Shown: in pieces, positions 39,195 through 51,380 of the stretch
Layout: every line of letters begins with the position of its first letter
Position numbering within the stretch: the stretch's first letter is position 1
From: Heloderma charlesbogerti
Lineage: Eukaryota; Chordata; Lepidosauria; Squamata; Helodermatidae
Length of the DNA: 64,000 nt
Reading direction: 5' to 3'
Assembly (NCBI GenBank): GCA_026122225.1
Contig: JANEZZ010003058.1
Location: forward strand, 1 to 64,000
Position numbers and translations under genes: made by a program
The notes under the pieces: model-generated
Database searches by the model: none
What the model saw: only the letters and a program-made list of their open reading frames with translations
What the model was told of the DNA's origin: nothing

Positions 39195-40390
39195 TCTACC
39201 TATTAATTTATTAATTTAATTATTTTATGCTGCCCTCCCAAGGCGATGTACAAGATAAAAGAAACAATGCAAAACAATATGATTCAGTAAAAATGGTGAT
39301 TACAAATAAAAGCACCATCCCACAAATTAAGAAAAATTAAAACCAGCCCTTTAAATTAGGCTCTGAAACACACTGGCAGCTAGTGAGGCTGGTGCAGTAT
39401 CAGTGTAGCTTGAGCCAGTTGCCCATATTCCACCACTATCCAGGCAGCCATAATTTGCACCAGCCGAAGTTTCCAAACCATCTTTAAAGGCAGCCCATGC
39501 ATTACAGTAGTCCAACCTGGATGTCACCAGAGCATGAATAATCATTGAGGCAAGATAAAACCTCTCCAAATAGGTTTGCAGCTGGCATATTAGCCTAAGA
39601 TGGTAAAAAGTATTCCTGCCCCTATCACAACCTGAGCTTTGCCAGTTACTGCTGAGTCCAGGAGCTCTCCCAAACTGGGCCTTCAGGGAGACTGCAACCC
39701 CATCTACGACCAAATGTATTCTTCTCTCCAGATTTCCCTACTCACAGTATCTCCATCTTGTCTGGATTAAGTCTCAGCTTGTTTGCCCTCATCCACCCCA
39801 AAATAATATCCAGACATGAATGAGTTCGAGTTCAGCAGTGTCCCTAGGATCATTAGATGGAAATGGGAGGTATAGCTGAGTGTCATCTGCATATTGATGA
39901 CAGTTCAACTCAAACTTTGAAATGACTTCCCCAGGTGGTTTTATGGAGATGTTGAAAAGCATAGGGGAAAAGATGGACTCTTACAGCACCCTGTAGGCCA
40001 GTGGCCAAGGGATGGAGCAGAAGTCCCCAAGCACCACCTTCTGAGATGCTTCATCCAGGAAGGACTGGAACTACTGTAACACCATGCCAAACCTTGATAA
40101 ATGATTCAGAAGGATTTCCTGGTAGATGGTATTGAATGCCACTGGCTACTGATAAGTCCAGGGGAACCAACAGAGTCATACAGTATACTCCCCGTGTCAT
40201 TTTTCCAGTGTAAGTCATCTACTAAGGCAACCAAGGCTTTTTCCATCCCAAAACCAGCCCTGAACCCAGATTGGAATGGATCCAAATAATGACCATAATC
40301 CAACATTATCTGGAGTTGAGAAGCCAGCACATGCCTCAACACCTTGCCAAGAATGGCAGACTTCAGAGTGAGCAGTAATTCTCAGAAGCG
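39195..40390 (-). pseudogene. L2-like LINE reverse transcriptase fragment, antisense
   Basis: On the minus strand: LDPFQSGFRAGFGMEKALVA near 40,260, PMLFNI near 39,955, and HQYADDTQLYL with YADD at 39882-39893, followed by MRANKLRLNPDK near 39,775. These are the palm-domain blocks of an L2-clade reverse transcriptase. A large stretch between the first block and PMLFNI is missing or scrambled, and stops are frequent. The low end is an A/T-rich 3' tail (TTATTAATTTAATTATTTTATG on the + strand) typical of the group. Inactive. Confidence 0.75.
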
Positions 40391-40821
40391 ATTGGATCTA
40401 CACTAGGTTTCTTCAGTCGTGGCCTTATCACTGCTTCCTTTAAGCCAGTGGGGCTTATCTCTTCCCTCAAGCATCATCTCCTCACACACATTGTATAACT
40501 TACAAGATAAAGAGTAAAGACAGGGCAAGTCCAGAATTACTGTGTGAATGTGAATGATTACATTTTAGTAGTGATTTTATGTTCCTTCATTGCTTGGGCA
40601 TATGACTACTACTACTGCTTGAATCTGGCATAACAGCAGAAGGCTGTGGCAAACAATGGCTATCTACTGGCTCATTGCTGTCCACTTAAGCAACCAGCCA
40701 AGGCTGCATATCTCTGGGTCCCTCAATACCCCAGTGTGCTGTCTGTTAGGGTGCAGGCACAGAGCATGTGATGCAATCCTTCTCAGATTCTTTCTTAAGG
40801 GGACAGAGTTGCTCTGCAGAG

Positions 40822-41118
40822 AAGCCGCCCTGCCAAAAATTGGCTGGAGGGTATGTGTCAAGTCCACCCCCTCCCAAGGACCCTTGGGACAAGAGGGTCC
40901 TTGGCAGGAGGTGTTCTTTGCCCCCCTCCAGCTGATTTTTGGCATGGGGGCTTTTCCTCTCCCTTTGAACAGTGGAGCTATTCATCCATTAGCTTTAATA
41001 GGGAAGGAAAAGCCACCCTGCTGAAAAATGGCTGGAGGGGTGTGTGTGAAGTCCACCCCTCACCAAGGACCCTTGGGCAACAGGGTCAAATTGCTCCATT
41101 GGCTTTAATAGGGAAACA
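40822..41118. repeat. Imperfect direct repeat pair (period about 188)
   Basis: AAGCCGCCCTGCCAAAAATT...TGGCTGGAGGGT...AAGTCCACCCC...CCAAGGACCCTTGGG at 40822 recurs at 41010 with a few differences. A GGCTTTAATAGGGAA word occurs at about 40990 and 41101. Local complements (CCAGCTGATTTTTGGCATGG) give fold-back potential. No coding content. Confidence 0.7.
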
Positions 41119-41466
41119 AAAGAGAGAGAGAGGAGCCAGAGGGAAGGAAGGAAAGAAAGAAGAGCCAGAGAGAGAGAGAGAGAGAGAGAGAGTGAGAAAG
41201 AAAAGCTAGAGAATAGCGATAAAGGAAGAAAAGCAGAGAGAGAGAAGTAAAGGAGCCAAAGACCAGGGCATGGGGGAGAAGAGGGGAGCGGGGGAGAGAG
41301 AGGGGAGCCAGAAAGAAGGAAGGAAAGAAAGATAGAAAGAGGAGCCAGAGAGGGGGTGGGGAGATGGGGAGAGAGAGAGAGGCAGAAGGAAAAAATGAAA
41401 GGAGCCAGAGAGCGAGAAGACGAGACAGAGAAAAGAGAGAGAGAGAAAAGCCAGAGTGAGTAGCAC
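41119..41466. repeat. Polypurine (GA-rich) tract, about 350 bp
   Basis: The + strand is almost entirely A and G: repeated AGAGAGAG runs, GGAAGGAAGGAAAGAAAG blocks and reiterated GAGCCAGAG words at irregular spacing. Only isolated C and T interrupt it. Such tracts can form intramolecular triplexes. The Ser/Leu/Phe-rich minus-strand frames across it (40995-41587) are by-products of reading CT repeats. Confidence 0.9.
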
Positions 41467-41699
41467 ACACGCACAGAGCACATTCATGCACAAACACAGA
41501 TGGGGGGGGGTCCCAACATTTTTGTGATTGTCCCTCCAATACTCCCACAGCAGATAATTTGTGATGTTGTCCAGAGCACTTTTTCAAAATGCCAAATGTG
41601 CCCTCTAGCCCAAAAAGTTCGGAGACTCTTAGTTTAGAAATATGGGGTAGAAAAGGAAAACTGAGGATGGGGAAAGAAGATGACTTCTAAAGATCTTGA

Positions 41700-43120
41700 A
41701 GCAAATATTGTCATGTTTCCCAACCTTTCAAGCACACATGCTCAGGCAATCTGACACTGGACACCCAAATCAGTGAGACTTCTTTATTGCATGAAATCCT
41801 ACAGCAAAAGCTTAATGGCTACACTCTTCAGAAATCATATAGCTGATGGTCATAGCTATAGGCTCTATGTAATTCTAGAACAGTCCAAAGCCAAAAACTA
41901 CAATCATAAAAGAGATCCACACAACAGGTTTCCCCACTGAAATCTCTGAGGCTCAAAACACAAGGGAAGGGGCTCAGGATTTCTGGGGTCATCCTTCTCA
42001 GGCAATCGAGGACATGAATCTCCACAAACATTGAAAGGAACTGGAATGATTCCTGGGTCGTCCTTCCCAGGCAATCAAAGGCAAGAGTTCTAGAAAAGGC
42101 CCAAACAAATCCACACACAGAGAGACTTCATCCAACCTTGAATCTTCGTTGAGATCTCTGTGCTACATGGGTGAGGCCTATTAAGTCCAAGAGAAAGTCC
42201 GCACAAGCAGAGAGTACCACACCACAGTTTTTGCCTTGGTAACTCCACACTGCATGAATCCAGACAGCAAAATGTCCAAGAGACAGGATCAAACCCAGCC
42301 TGCTGGCAGTCTGGACTAACAACAAGGAAGACAGAACCCACAGCAAAACAAAGAGTACGAAGTCTATGAAAAGCGTCACAGTACTCCTCACAGCAAGTCC
42401 TTAGTAATCCAAAATTCCAATTAGAAGGAGAGTCCAAGTGCAGAGTGCCTCCAGAAGCCCAGACGATGGATCCAGACAGAGAAGGCTTCAGGCAATGAAG
42501 ATGAGATGTTCCTAGCAAAGGCTCTTCGCATTTGCAACAGCATAAAAGGTGAAGACATGACTGTAAGTCAACTCCTCTGGACCACTTGACAGACAAGGGC
42601 ATTTGGCATTTCAGCAAGGGCTGTTTCCAAACTGGGCGTCACTGCTTATCCCTCCAGCAGTGATGTTTCAACCTTGGTGACCCTTCTGCAAACCTCACCC
42701 CACTTCTGTCAGGTTCTCATGGATAGCTTCCAGCCTCCCTGTCTGCCAAGGCCATCCCTGCAGGTGGACAGAGAGAAGGGTGACTCCCACTGGCTCTGCT
42801 CTGAGAACATCGACAGAGATGAGCTCACAGAGATTCTGGGAGTTCTTCCACCAGGGATTTACTCCAAGCTGGCTGCATGTTGAGGTAGTTAGGGTTACAT
42901 GATGCCGTGGCCATCCAGCAGCCACCCCAGAGTTTATCAGAGAAAAACCGGATTTCTTGAGACTGCTTAAAGTCTGATTCTTTTTCTTAAGTCGGGTTCT
43001 CCTCGGTATAGCTGTTGTGTGCCCCAGCGCTCGCATTTACCTCGGGTGTGCTAGCTCGGGTATGCCTTTCACCATGACCCTGGTCAAGGAGTGTTTCCTG
43101 TGTGTCCCGTTCTTGCACAA
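41700..43120. other. Unclassified segment, possibly LTR- or repeat-derived
   Basis: Moderately GC-rich. Contains a near-direct repeat (CATCCTTCTCAGGCAATCGA at 41990 and CGTCCTTCCCAGGCAATCAA at 42058) and a minus-strand AATAAAG word near 41,785. The minus-strand frame at 42090-42617 is Cys/Leu/Ser-rich and unrecognised. It adjoins the solo LTR, but I cannot show it belongs to an LTR element. Confidence 0.3.
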
Positions 43121-43125
43121 ACCAG

Positions 43126-43653
43126 TGTCAGGAGCGCCCTGGTGGCCTCTTTCAGTAGACTCCAATAGCCAACTCAAGACACAGACAAAAGGTTTATTTT
43201 CAAGGCGTTAATCCTTTTACAACTTAATGACTCTTTCAGATGCTAATCACCAGCGACTAAGCAGCATGGCCTATGCTCCGAGTAGGCAGTTGACCCCCGT
43301 TTGAAGGAGAGTCATTTGAAGACCCTGAACTTATGGGCTAGGGAGAGATCCTCCCTCTTTCCCTTGGGTCCACGGGAGGTGGACATTGCTTGCGTGCCAA
43401 ACGGGCGCTATGCCTCCTTTCCGCGCCCTCCATCACTCGTCGCTCCCTGTGTCTGCCTCGAGCGTCTAGCAAGCCCCGTTCCCGCACTTTCTCACTGCTA
43501 GGATCACTATCTATCTCAGGAATGCTGGCAGGAGGAATCTCTGCCAGTTGCTGTGTCTGTGAGGGATGAGCTGGCTCCTCTCCCACGGATTGGTGATCAT
43601 CCTCAGAATCAGAACTGCCCTGGGGTTCTATCGGCTCAGTTTCCACCCTGACA
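43126..43653 (-). mobile_element. Solo LTR, minus orientation (LTR retrotransposon)
   Basis: A 528-bp unit begins TGTCAGG and ends CCTGACA, perfect 7-bp inverted termini of the TG...CA type, and is flanked by ACCAG on the left and ACTAG on the right (4 of 5 bases matching). On the minus strand an AATAAA signal lies at 43193-43198, about 70 bases before the 3' edge, which fixes the orientation. An open frame of 102 codons within it (43338-43646, minus) has an acidic N-terminal half and a basic RRHSARLARK stretch. No internal retroelement genes flank it, so it looks like the product of recombination between two LTRs. Ty3/gypsy-like origin is a guess. Confidence 0.7.
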
Positions 43654-45030
43654 ACTAGTTAGTGTCCCTCAGAAGTAACACCCGTTGTGCTGAATGAGGC
43701 TTGCCTTCTGAATGCCCACACCAGTACTTACAGATATCCCCCTCAATTGAAATGGCACAATTTAAAGCCCAATTCCCTAAGTGCGGTAAAGCATGATCTC
43801 GAGGCTCCAATTCGCCTTTGTTTGGTTTATTGCCATAGGAAGTAACAACCCTTCCTTATAGAAATCGTGCGGGCTAAAATGGAGGCTGGCTTCCCATCTT
43901 TGTATTCTCCACCACTCCCTTCCCAGCACAAGCAAATGTGTGTCTACTCGGAAGTAACTCTCATTGTGCTCATTGAGGCTTGCTCCTGAAATGCAGGTGC
44001 ATCTGGAATTTCAGGGGAAAGGAGAAAGGTGGAGGGAGGGGGAAGCCTCTCTTATTGGTTGAGCGGCCCCTGCCAGTCAGATGTCGTTCACTCCAACCCC
44101 CACCTGGAAGTCTGTTCTGTGAAGTGATTTTTATTGTTGCAGAGAACCTGCTTGCGGAGCTCTGCGTGGACCAGAGCGCAACAAAGCTGATTCCTTTTTA
44201 AAAATCTAGTACTCCTCCATTTGCTGCTCCTTCTGTTGTGGAAACACAGCCTCTGACATTCCAGAGGCTGAATAGGCTCAAACCCTTCCAGACTACTTCC
44301 AGTCAAATCCTGGCTGTAACCTACAAGGCGCACTGCAGTGCTGAAGCCGGGCCCTGACAAATATAATGTTTTGTAGTTTATTTGTTTTTCTCTCTCAGAG
44401 GGCAGGAGAGCTGCAGAGGAGAAGGTATATGCCAGAACTAGTTATTTCTGTGCTTCCTAATTTCATAGAGAGAGAGAAATACCCAGAACAAGATGACTGT
44501 AGACCAACTAATTGATTAGTGAAGTATAATCGTTTCATATAAAAGCCTTTCCTGACAAAAGCTTGAGACTGTAGAACTCAGGCCTGGGGAAAGATCATTA
44601 AAAGGATGAAAGAGATGCTGCTTTTCTGCTTCAGAATATATTGACAAGATTGTCTTGAAGGCATACTGATCATTTGATAGGATTACTTGTAATAAGATTA
44701 TGCGCCATGACATCTAGCTGTGAATTTACACTCATTCTGTAAAAAAAAGAGCAAAGTGGTTCCTTTTCGAAATAAGAGTTGGAAAAGATAGGTAATTTGC
44801 AGAAATTACTTGTTATTACCTAATATACCTGAGGAATGTTCACACAAACCTAATTTGTTTTTAGTTTATTCTTAGCTTTTTACTTGTGCATGTAGTTGCA
44901 TACATGTTCAGCTGCTGCAGTAGAGGTAGAAAGTTGTAACTATAGTTTAGAGCAATTCCATTGGTCATACATGATTAAAAACTGATGCAGAGATTAATAT
45001 TTCCTGTCTTCTCAGGGCAGCAAGCCCATT
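43654..45030. other. Intron 1 stretch, mostly unassigned
   Basis: A family B-like core (CTACTCGGAAGTAACTCTCA) occurs near 43,945. Elsewhere no gene or known element was recognised. The 44.36-45.0 kb part is AT-rich. Confidence 0.3.
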
Positions 45031-45038
45031 CTCTATGG

Positions 45039-45160
45039 CAGCCTTCCTCACCTGGTGCCCTCCAGATGTGTTGGGTGCCAGTTCCATTAAGCCCCAGCCA
45101 TCATGGCGCTGGGAGTTGTCCTTCAAAACATCTGGAGAGCATCAAATTGGGGCATGGTGC
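45039..45160. mobile_element. Family A hairpin element
   Basis: CAGCCTTCCTCACCTGGTGC, CCTCCAGATGTGTTGG and the opposing AAACATCTGGAGAGCATCA show both arms; the centre reads GCCATCATGGCGCTGGGAG. Right end diverged. Confidence 0.65.
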
Positions 45161-45601
45161 TCTATAGTGTCCCTTCCACTTTTCCCTTGTAAGGATTTCC
45201 TTCCAGCAAGAGGAAGAAGGGTATATGTGTGCATTATATTTCCCCCCACTTTGAGCAGCTGTCCTAGTGACCCATTGTGATGGGGGATAGTTCAGTTTAC
45301 AACTTCCTATCTCTCCCTGTTGGAAGATCTGATCACATCTCCCCAATCCCTTCCAGTGATGTAGTTAGATAGTTTTAGACTCTGGACTTAATGGTCTTAC
45401 GAGGGGTTCTTTAGATGGTGATGTGTATTACCAAAATGTAATACAAAAATATGTGCCGCATTTGAGGGCCCTCCTGCTCTTTCTGCTGAGTGGACTCCTA
45501 GACCTCTATCCTAAAGTCCTTCCCTGATGGCACACTGAACTTATCATGCTTTGGGAAGGTTCTTTGAAGGTGATTTGGACCGTATAATTTTCCCTGTAAA
45601 C

Positions 45602-45723
45602 TAGGGGTGGGGAGCCTGTGGCCTTCCAAATGTTGGACTCTAATTCCCATCAGCCCTAGCCAGCACAACTAGTAGGAATTGTAGTCCAACAATATCTGAT
45701 GGGCCACATGTTCTGCACCCCTG
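45602..45723. mobile_element. Family A hairpin element with hAT-type ends and an 8-bp flank match
   Basis: Begins TAGGGGTGGGGAGCCTGTGG and ends TTCTGCACCCCTG. Flanking octamers CTGTAAAC and CTATATAA agree at 5 of 8 positions, consistent with a decayed 8-bp hAT target duplication. The arms pair across the centre GCCCTAGCCAGC. Confidence 0.65.
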
Positions 45724-45731
45724 CTATATAA

Positions 45732-48090
45732 ATTCAGATAGTCATGGAGCAGATGACATCTCACTCAGCCTTTCTGATGGACAAAGTTCTAGCACCCCAC
45801 TGGAGAGAGATAGTGAGTAAAGGGAATCCAGCCAGTTGCATCCTTAGTTCACTGCATATGAAATAGTACCAAGATGGTGCTTTGGACTCTCTGGTATACT
45901 TTCCTGGTTGGGTGTCTGACAGCCGGGATTGACCTTTAACATTTTGGGTGCTTCTAGACTGGTGGCTCCTGGCATTATCCAATCATTGCTTTTCTATTGT
46001 AAAATCTATGCTTGGTGTGGTGGGGTGGGGTATATAGTGCTTTTTCTGTGTGTACATTCCACTGTGTTCTAATCTTTTCACATAGTGGGCATGTTATAGC
46101 TGTGTGGGTGGGAAAGGCACAACTCTGTGCCATTTTTTTTAAGTTAAACATAAATTCTTTAAACTCAAGGGGACATATTTCTGAATAGACATGTATAGCA
46201 TTTCATGATAATTTTCACTAAAACACCTTTTCACTTAAGTGCTGCTCTGGGAATATTTCAATAATTAAAAAATAGGCAAAAAGGAATTCTAGTGAAAATT
46301 AAAAGATTGATTTAAAAAAAATGCTTATAAAATAGTGCCAACAGTAAAGGCAATAGTGAAGGTGAGTTGAAGTATTTGCATGGTTCACCCATCCAGTATA
46401 TCACTACATACATCAGAAACACAGCTCTTTAAAAGGATAGAAGAGCAGCACTAAAGTAATCTGTACCTATGGAGATTGTGCTACTGTTCCATTCTTTTTT
46501 TAAAAAGGGATTTTCTGCAGTCTGACAAGAGACAGAAGATCCATGAAAAAAAATATAGGCGCACAACACCATGTAGATGTTTTCTAAAAAGTGAGAGAAC
46601 AAAGTGTAGCTGTTCCGGAGTAAATGCCTCCTGTGGAAGCATGCCTTGTCTACATAGGCTAAAAATGTACACAAACACATGCCACCATGTGCATGTGCTC
46701 ACATGCATCATGTTCAAGCCACCCACAAGATTCCGTCAGTGTGGAGAGCTCAGAATGTTTGTCACTACTTGCCACACTTTTCTCTATAAGGTGCAGCATT
46801 TTCTGAAAGCGCTATCACCTGCACAACATTGCTTTACATTGCTATCCCACAATTGCTTAAGAGGCCAGAATTTCTGCCAGAATAGCAGGATGTAACCATC
46901 CTAAAGTGATCCTAAATCACTAACTAGGGATTAAGCCTTATTGAATCTTGAGTAAACGTGTATGAGATTGCACTATTAATATCCTTTGTAGTGCTGGTGA
47001 GCATTTTATTCCTTTCTTTTTTGGTCTGACCTACTGGTGGTTTAGGATCTTAGTTCATGTCAAAGATCCATTCTGCAAGCAGGGAATCTCTATCATGCAG
47101 GTAATTACTCTCTCACATAATTTGCCAGCAGTTCCCCAGCTAAGCAGTCACTCATGCTGTGCAGCTTTCTGAAGGCTCTTTGTATTGGATTAAGTCTTTT
47201 GGTAGCCTTTTAGAAAATTGCTTTGATTCTGACTGGCATCTTGGAAGGTCAATAGTCTCTTGATAAGAGAGTACACCATGGGGAATAGGGATAGCAGGTT
47301 TTTATATGTTCTCTTTTCGGAGAGGTCATCATCATGGTGTTAGGTCCCTGATGGAAGTGAGTTCTAAAAACCAAGAATATATCTATTTATTAATTAGGGA
47401 TTAACTGTAGAATAGAAGCTTGTGGTGTTGTATGGAGATAAACCAAATTATTTTAATGCTGCTACTGCAGTGCCTAATTAGGTAAACAAGGCTAACTGCT
47501 CAGAATTAGAATGAAGTAACCTGAGAGTCAGAACAATGAAGAATGCAGGGAGTATGTTTGGAGAATCTAATGTAGTTGAAAAGGGCAGTGATCTGAATAT
47601 TGCCAAGAACAAGATATTAGAATGTGGTTTAAGAAAAAGAAGAAACATACATTTCAGGTAGTACTAATAGATATAATTTTATAATACTGACATTTTCCAT
47701 GTACTCATCTCATTTTTCTTCCACCCACAAATTGAGTTTTTGAAACAGTAGAAATGCATGTGTCCATTCTCTAATGACCAAGAGCCTGCAGAGAATGCAG
47801 TTTCTGAATGATTCAGTGTGATGCAAAAGATGGCCTAGCTTTGAACTGAATCCTTGGGCTATGAACAGAGAGTGATAGTGGCTGGATTCAGATGTTGCGT
47901 CATAGTGGAGAAGGCTGGACTAGCTTGAAATGGAGCTATTCTACGCCTGTTCTCCGTTCTTGGCAAACAAGATTGTGCACGTTGTAGTACATAGTTATTA
48001 GGGGTTTCTCCAGTGATGTCATTCTGCTAGCACAAATGACATTACGCTAGCAAGAACCAAGTTCCAAACTATGCGCAAAGGGAGAATTTA
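45732..48090. other. Intron 1 stretch with few recognisable repeats
   Basis: No coding exon and no clear transposon except a worn family B-like piece near 46,920-46,975. The 47.1-47.8 kb part is repeat-poor with several TAATTA words, compatible with conserved non-coding sequence, but conservation cannot be seen from one genome. Confidence 0.3.
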
Positions 48091-48094
48091 AAGT

Positions 48095-48194
48095 TTTACA
48101 ACTTCCATTGACCCCAGCCAGCATGGCCAGTAGTCAGGGATGATTGGGGTGGGGATTTTAGTCCCAAACATCTGAAGAGCACTAGGTTGGGGAA
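48095..48194. mobile_element. Family A hairpin element interrupted at its right end by L1
   Basis: TACAACTTCCATTGACCCCA, GCCAGCATGGCCAGTAGTCA, CAAACATCTGAAGAGCACTA and GGTTGGGGAAGGCTG are the right two thirds of the hairpin family. The L1 target duplication starts within its terminal GGCTG. Confidence 0.6.
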
Positions 48195-48207
48195 GGCTGA
48201 TTAAAGT
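48195..48207. repeat. 13-bp target-site duplication of L1, left copy
   Basis: GGCTGATTAAAGT, identical to 51368-51380. It abuts the T-run that is the antisense poly(A) tail of the L1. Confidence 0.85.
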
Positions 48208-51200
48208 TTTTTTTTAATTACCTTTTTATTGTAAATTTCAACAAAACGATGAAAAGGAAAAAACAAAAGTAACTACATGATTTGAATAGATCATTTTCAA
48301 CTGATGCATATGAAGTGTGTGTGTATGGGGTGTGTGTGTGTATGAAAATACAGCTTTCTAGAAAAAAATTATACATAGACTTCAACAGAGGCAGACCAAA
48401 TATCCATATATGTATCCATTTGTGAGTGGTGCCTATATACTACCCATTCAAATGTTGAAAGCACTGTTAGGTCCTCAATCCATTGCATTATAGGGGTGAG
48501 TGTTCATCCTTCCAGTGTTGTAAAATCAGTCTTTAAGCTGCCAAAAGGACGCAGAGAATCCGTTTGCACTATCTGTGCGTTAACTTCCAGGAAGCGGGTA
48601 GATAATTAAAGATGACATGTACACCAGTAAATATTAAATACAAAGTCTATCCATATAATAACCTCTTCCTCAAAAGAGGCAACTATTGGGCATTGCAAAA
48701 ACATATGATTAAAAGAAGCATAGCTGTGTTACACCTCCAACAATTAACTGACTTAGACCAATCCTTATGGAACAGATGTGGCATCCAGTAGATGCAGAAC
48801 AGAATTTTTTGCTAAATAATATGTAACCTGAGATCCATAGATGCTTCAGATACAGATACTAACATGGTGATCCATTGATTAGGCAAAATGGGACAGTCCA
48901 CCTCTCTATTCCATTCCTGCTTAAGACCCTGTATATCATATTTATTTACCCATTATAAGTATTTATAAACATGGATCCTGGATAGATATAACTGATCAGC
49001 CTCAATAAGTCATTTCAATAGCGAAGGGAACTCCGAAGCTGTAAAAGCAGCAGGGCCAAACCTATATTCTAACAAATTTTGCAATTGCAAGTATTCTCAT
49101 TAACTGTAGGAGGCAAATCATATTTGGCACGCAAAACTGAGAATGACAAAAACTCATCGTCAGCACAAATTAATTGATCCAAGGTGAAAATGAATTTATC
49201 TGTCCAAGTCTGCTGCAAAAGCATTTTCTGACCAATTTTGTAATCTGGATTTCCCCATATAGTCAATTTAGCATGAGAAAATGGATCAAAATGGAATTGA
49301 TGTGACAACGTATACCACATGTCTCTAACAGCCATAGCTGTGGGAGGAACCCTATCCATTTTAATGTGCCAAGAACCTAATGTCGTCCATTTGGAGAGAC
49401 AATCTAGATAGGAAGATTCTAAAACTGACCAAGGTGGAAAATCTAATCTAAGTAGAAGACCAGAATTTGGTACAAGTCAACAAATAGGCCCAATGATATA
49501 AAGCAAGATCAGGAAAGCCACACCCACCATCTTTAATTGGAAGTTGCATCCTTTTCAAGGATATTTGTGGTGAGAAGGATCCCCCCCCCCAAATGTATGA
49601 AACAGAGCATTGAGATTTTGAAAATATTTGTCAGGTATAAATAGAGGAATCCCACATATAACATAAACAGTCCAAGGTATAATATTACTCTTAAATGTAC
49701 TTACCTTAACCCACAAACTCAACTTTAAAGATGCCCATCTATCTATATCCTGTGAGATCTCATTAATCAACTTATTCAAATTTAGCTTGATCATTTGAGA
49801 TATGTCTCTGGGAATAAATACTCCCAAGTAAGTAATAATATCTGGGCACTGTCAAAATTGCCAATTAGCTAATACAGTATAAGATATAGTATCTCCAACT
49901 AGCATCAGTTCAGGCTTTGACCAGTTAATTGAATAGCCAGACAAATCACCAAAAGTATTGATCAACTGCATCAAAGCTAGAACAGATAACTAGAGTTTTG
50001 AGATAAACAATAATAGATCATCAGCATAAAGAATAATTTTAAATTCTAAACAATCATTCACAAATCTTTGTATGCTACTATTCTGTCTAATAGCACATGC
50101 CAGGGGTTTCAAAAATAAATCAAATATCAGTGGAGAAAGTGGACATCCCTGTCTGGTACCTCTTCCGAGTAAAAAAAAAAAAAGCTGAGAAAAGACCATT
50201 GGTCATAACTCTAGCTCTTGGAGTTGAATATAACATTTTGACTCATTTCGAAAATTCCACAGGAAAGCCAAAATTAAATTACTCATTGTAGCGAAAATAA
50301 ATTTCCTATGAATTTTGTCAAAGGCCTTTTCAGCATCCAAAGAAACAATAGCAGCCTGGTCTGTTCTATCAGTATTTAAAGCTATCAGATCAACAACTAA
50401 TCTAAGAGTATCACCCCCCTCTCTGTGTTTAATAAATCCCACCTGGTGTGGTCGAACCAGGGTTGTAATAACTTGTTTCAATCTATTGGTCAGAATTGCA
50501 GCTAATATTTTAATATCTAGGTTAATTAATGAAATAGGTTGATAGCACAGTAAGTCTGATCCTTGCCAGGCTTAGGAATCACTGTAATATAAGCATCATT
50601 TAATGATGAAGAAAGGAAGCCCAGTTCAAAAATATGATTATAAAGATGATGAAGCTTTGGAACTAACAGGTTGGAAAACGTTTTATACCACTCAATTGGA
50701 AACCTGTCAGGACCAGGTGATTTTCCAGTATTCGTATTTGTAATTGCTTTCATAATTTCCTCAATATGCAAAGGAGCCGAGAGAAACTGCCATTGAGGAA
50801 TCTAAACATGGAAGATTAACATGAGAGAGAAAAAAGCATCCATGTCCTGTGCCAATGTTTCACTACCCGTATTATACAAATCCAAATAAAACTTTACAAA
50901 TTGTGCATTTATATCTATGGGGGAGGTGTATATCATACACTCTCATCTTTAATAGCTGAAATAACATTTCCAAATATAATGTATCACTCTCATCTTTATA
51001 TACATCTTACATTTTATACATGTATACATTTTATATACATTTCCATGTATATTGTTTCACTCTCATCTTTATAAGCTGAAATAACATTTCATTGTTTCGC
51101 TGTTTTAAGATGACGTGCCAGAATCTTACTGGGACATTCACCATTTTCTCAATATGCTTGTCGTAAACAGGTTGAGGCAAATTCTGCTGGCTGTGAAAGA

Positions 51201-51367
51201 ATATTATTCAACTCATACTTAACATTCTGCAGCTCCTGATGAAGTTGTGCAGTTGGGCAAATGGCAAACTGAGTTTAAGAGATTTCGCCTTCTTATTTAG
51301 AGACATTTGTTGCATTTTAAAAAAATCTTATAGGAAGCATAGGCGATAATTCGGCCCCATATAATTT
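48208..51367 (-). pseudogene. L1-type LINE ORF2 fragment, antisense, 5'-truncated
   Basis: On the minus strand, reading from high to low coordinates: KSPGPDRFPIEWYKTF near 50,720, DAEKAFDKI near 50,315, GTRQGCPLSPLIFDLFLKPL near 50,130, YADDLLLF with YADD at 50017-50028, then a decayed C-terminal region to about 49,070 and a 3' untranslated part ending in a T-run (antisense poly(A)) at about 48,208. The motifs place it in the L1 group. Frames are broken in many places. No endonuclease domain is visible. Exact 13-bp flanking duplications define the 3,160-bp insert. Confidence 0.88.
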
Positions 51368-51380
51368 GGCTGATTAAAGT
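51368..51380. repeat. 13-bp target-site duplication of L1, right copy
   Basis: Second copy of GGCTGATTAAAGT. It marks the 5' truncation point of the antisense L1. Confidence 0.85.

Noticed and set aside
41105..41587. 160-codon Ser/Leu/Phe-rich minus-strand frame resembling a membrane protein
   Set aside because: It is the CT-rich complement of the polypurine tract; periodic codons, not a protein.
42090..42617. 175-codon Cys/Leu-rich minus-strand frame
   Set aside because: No domain recognised, no homologous neighbour, lies in an unclassified repeat-like stretch.
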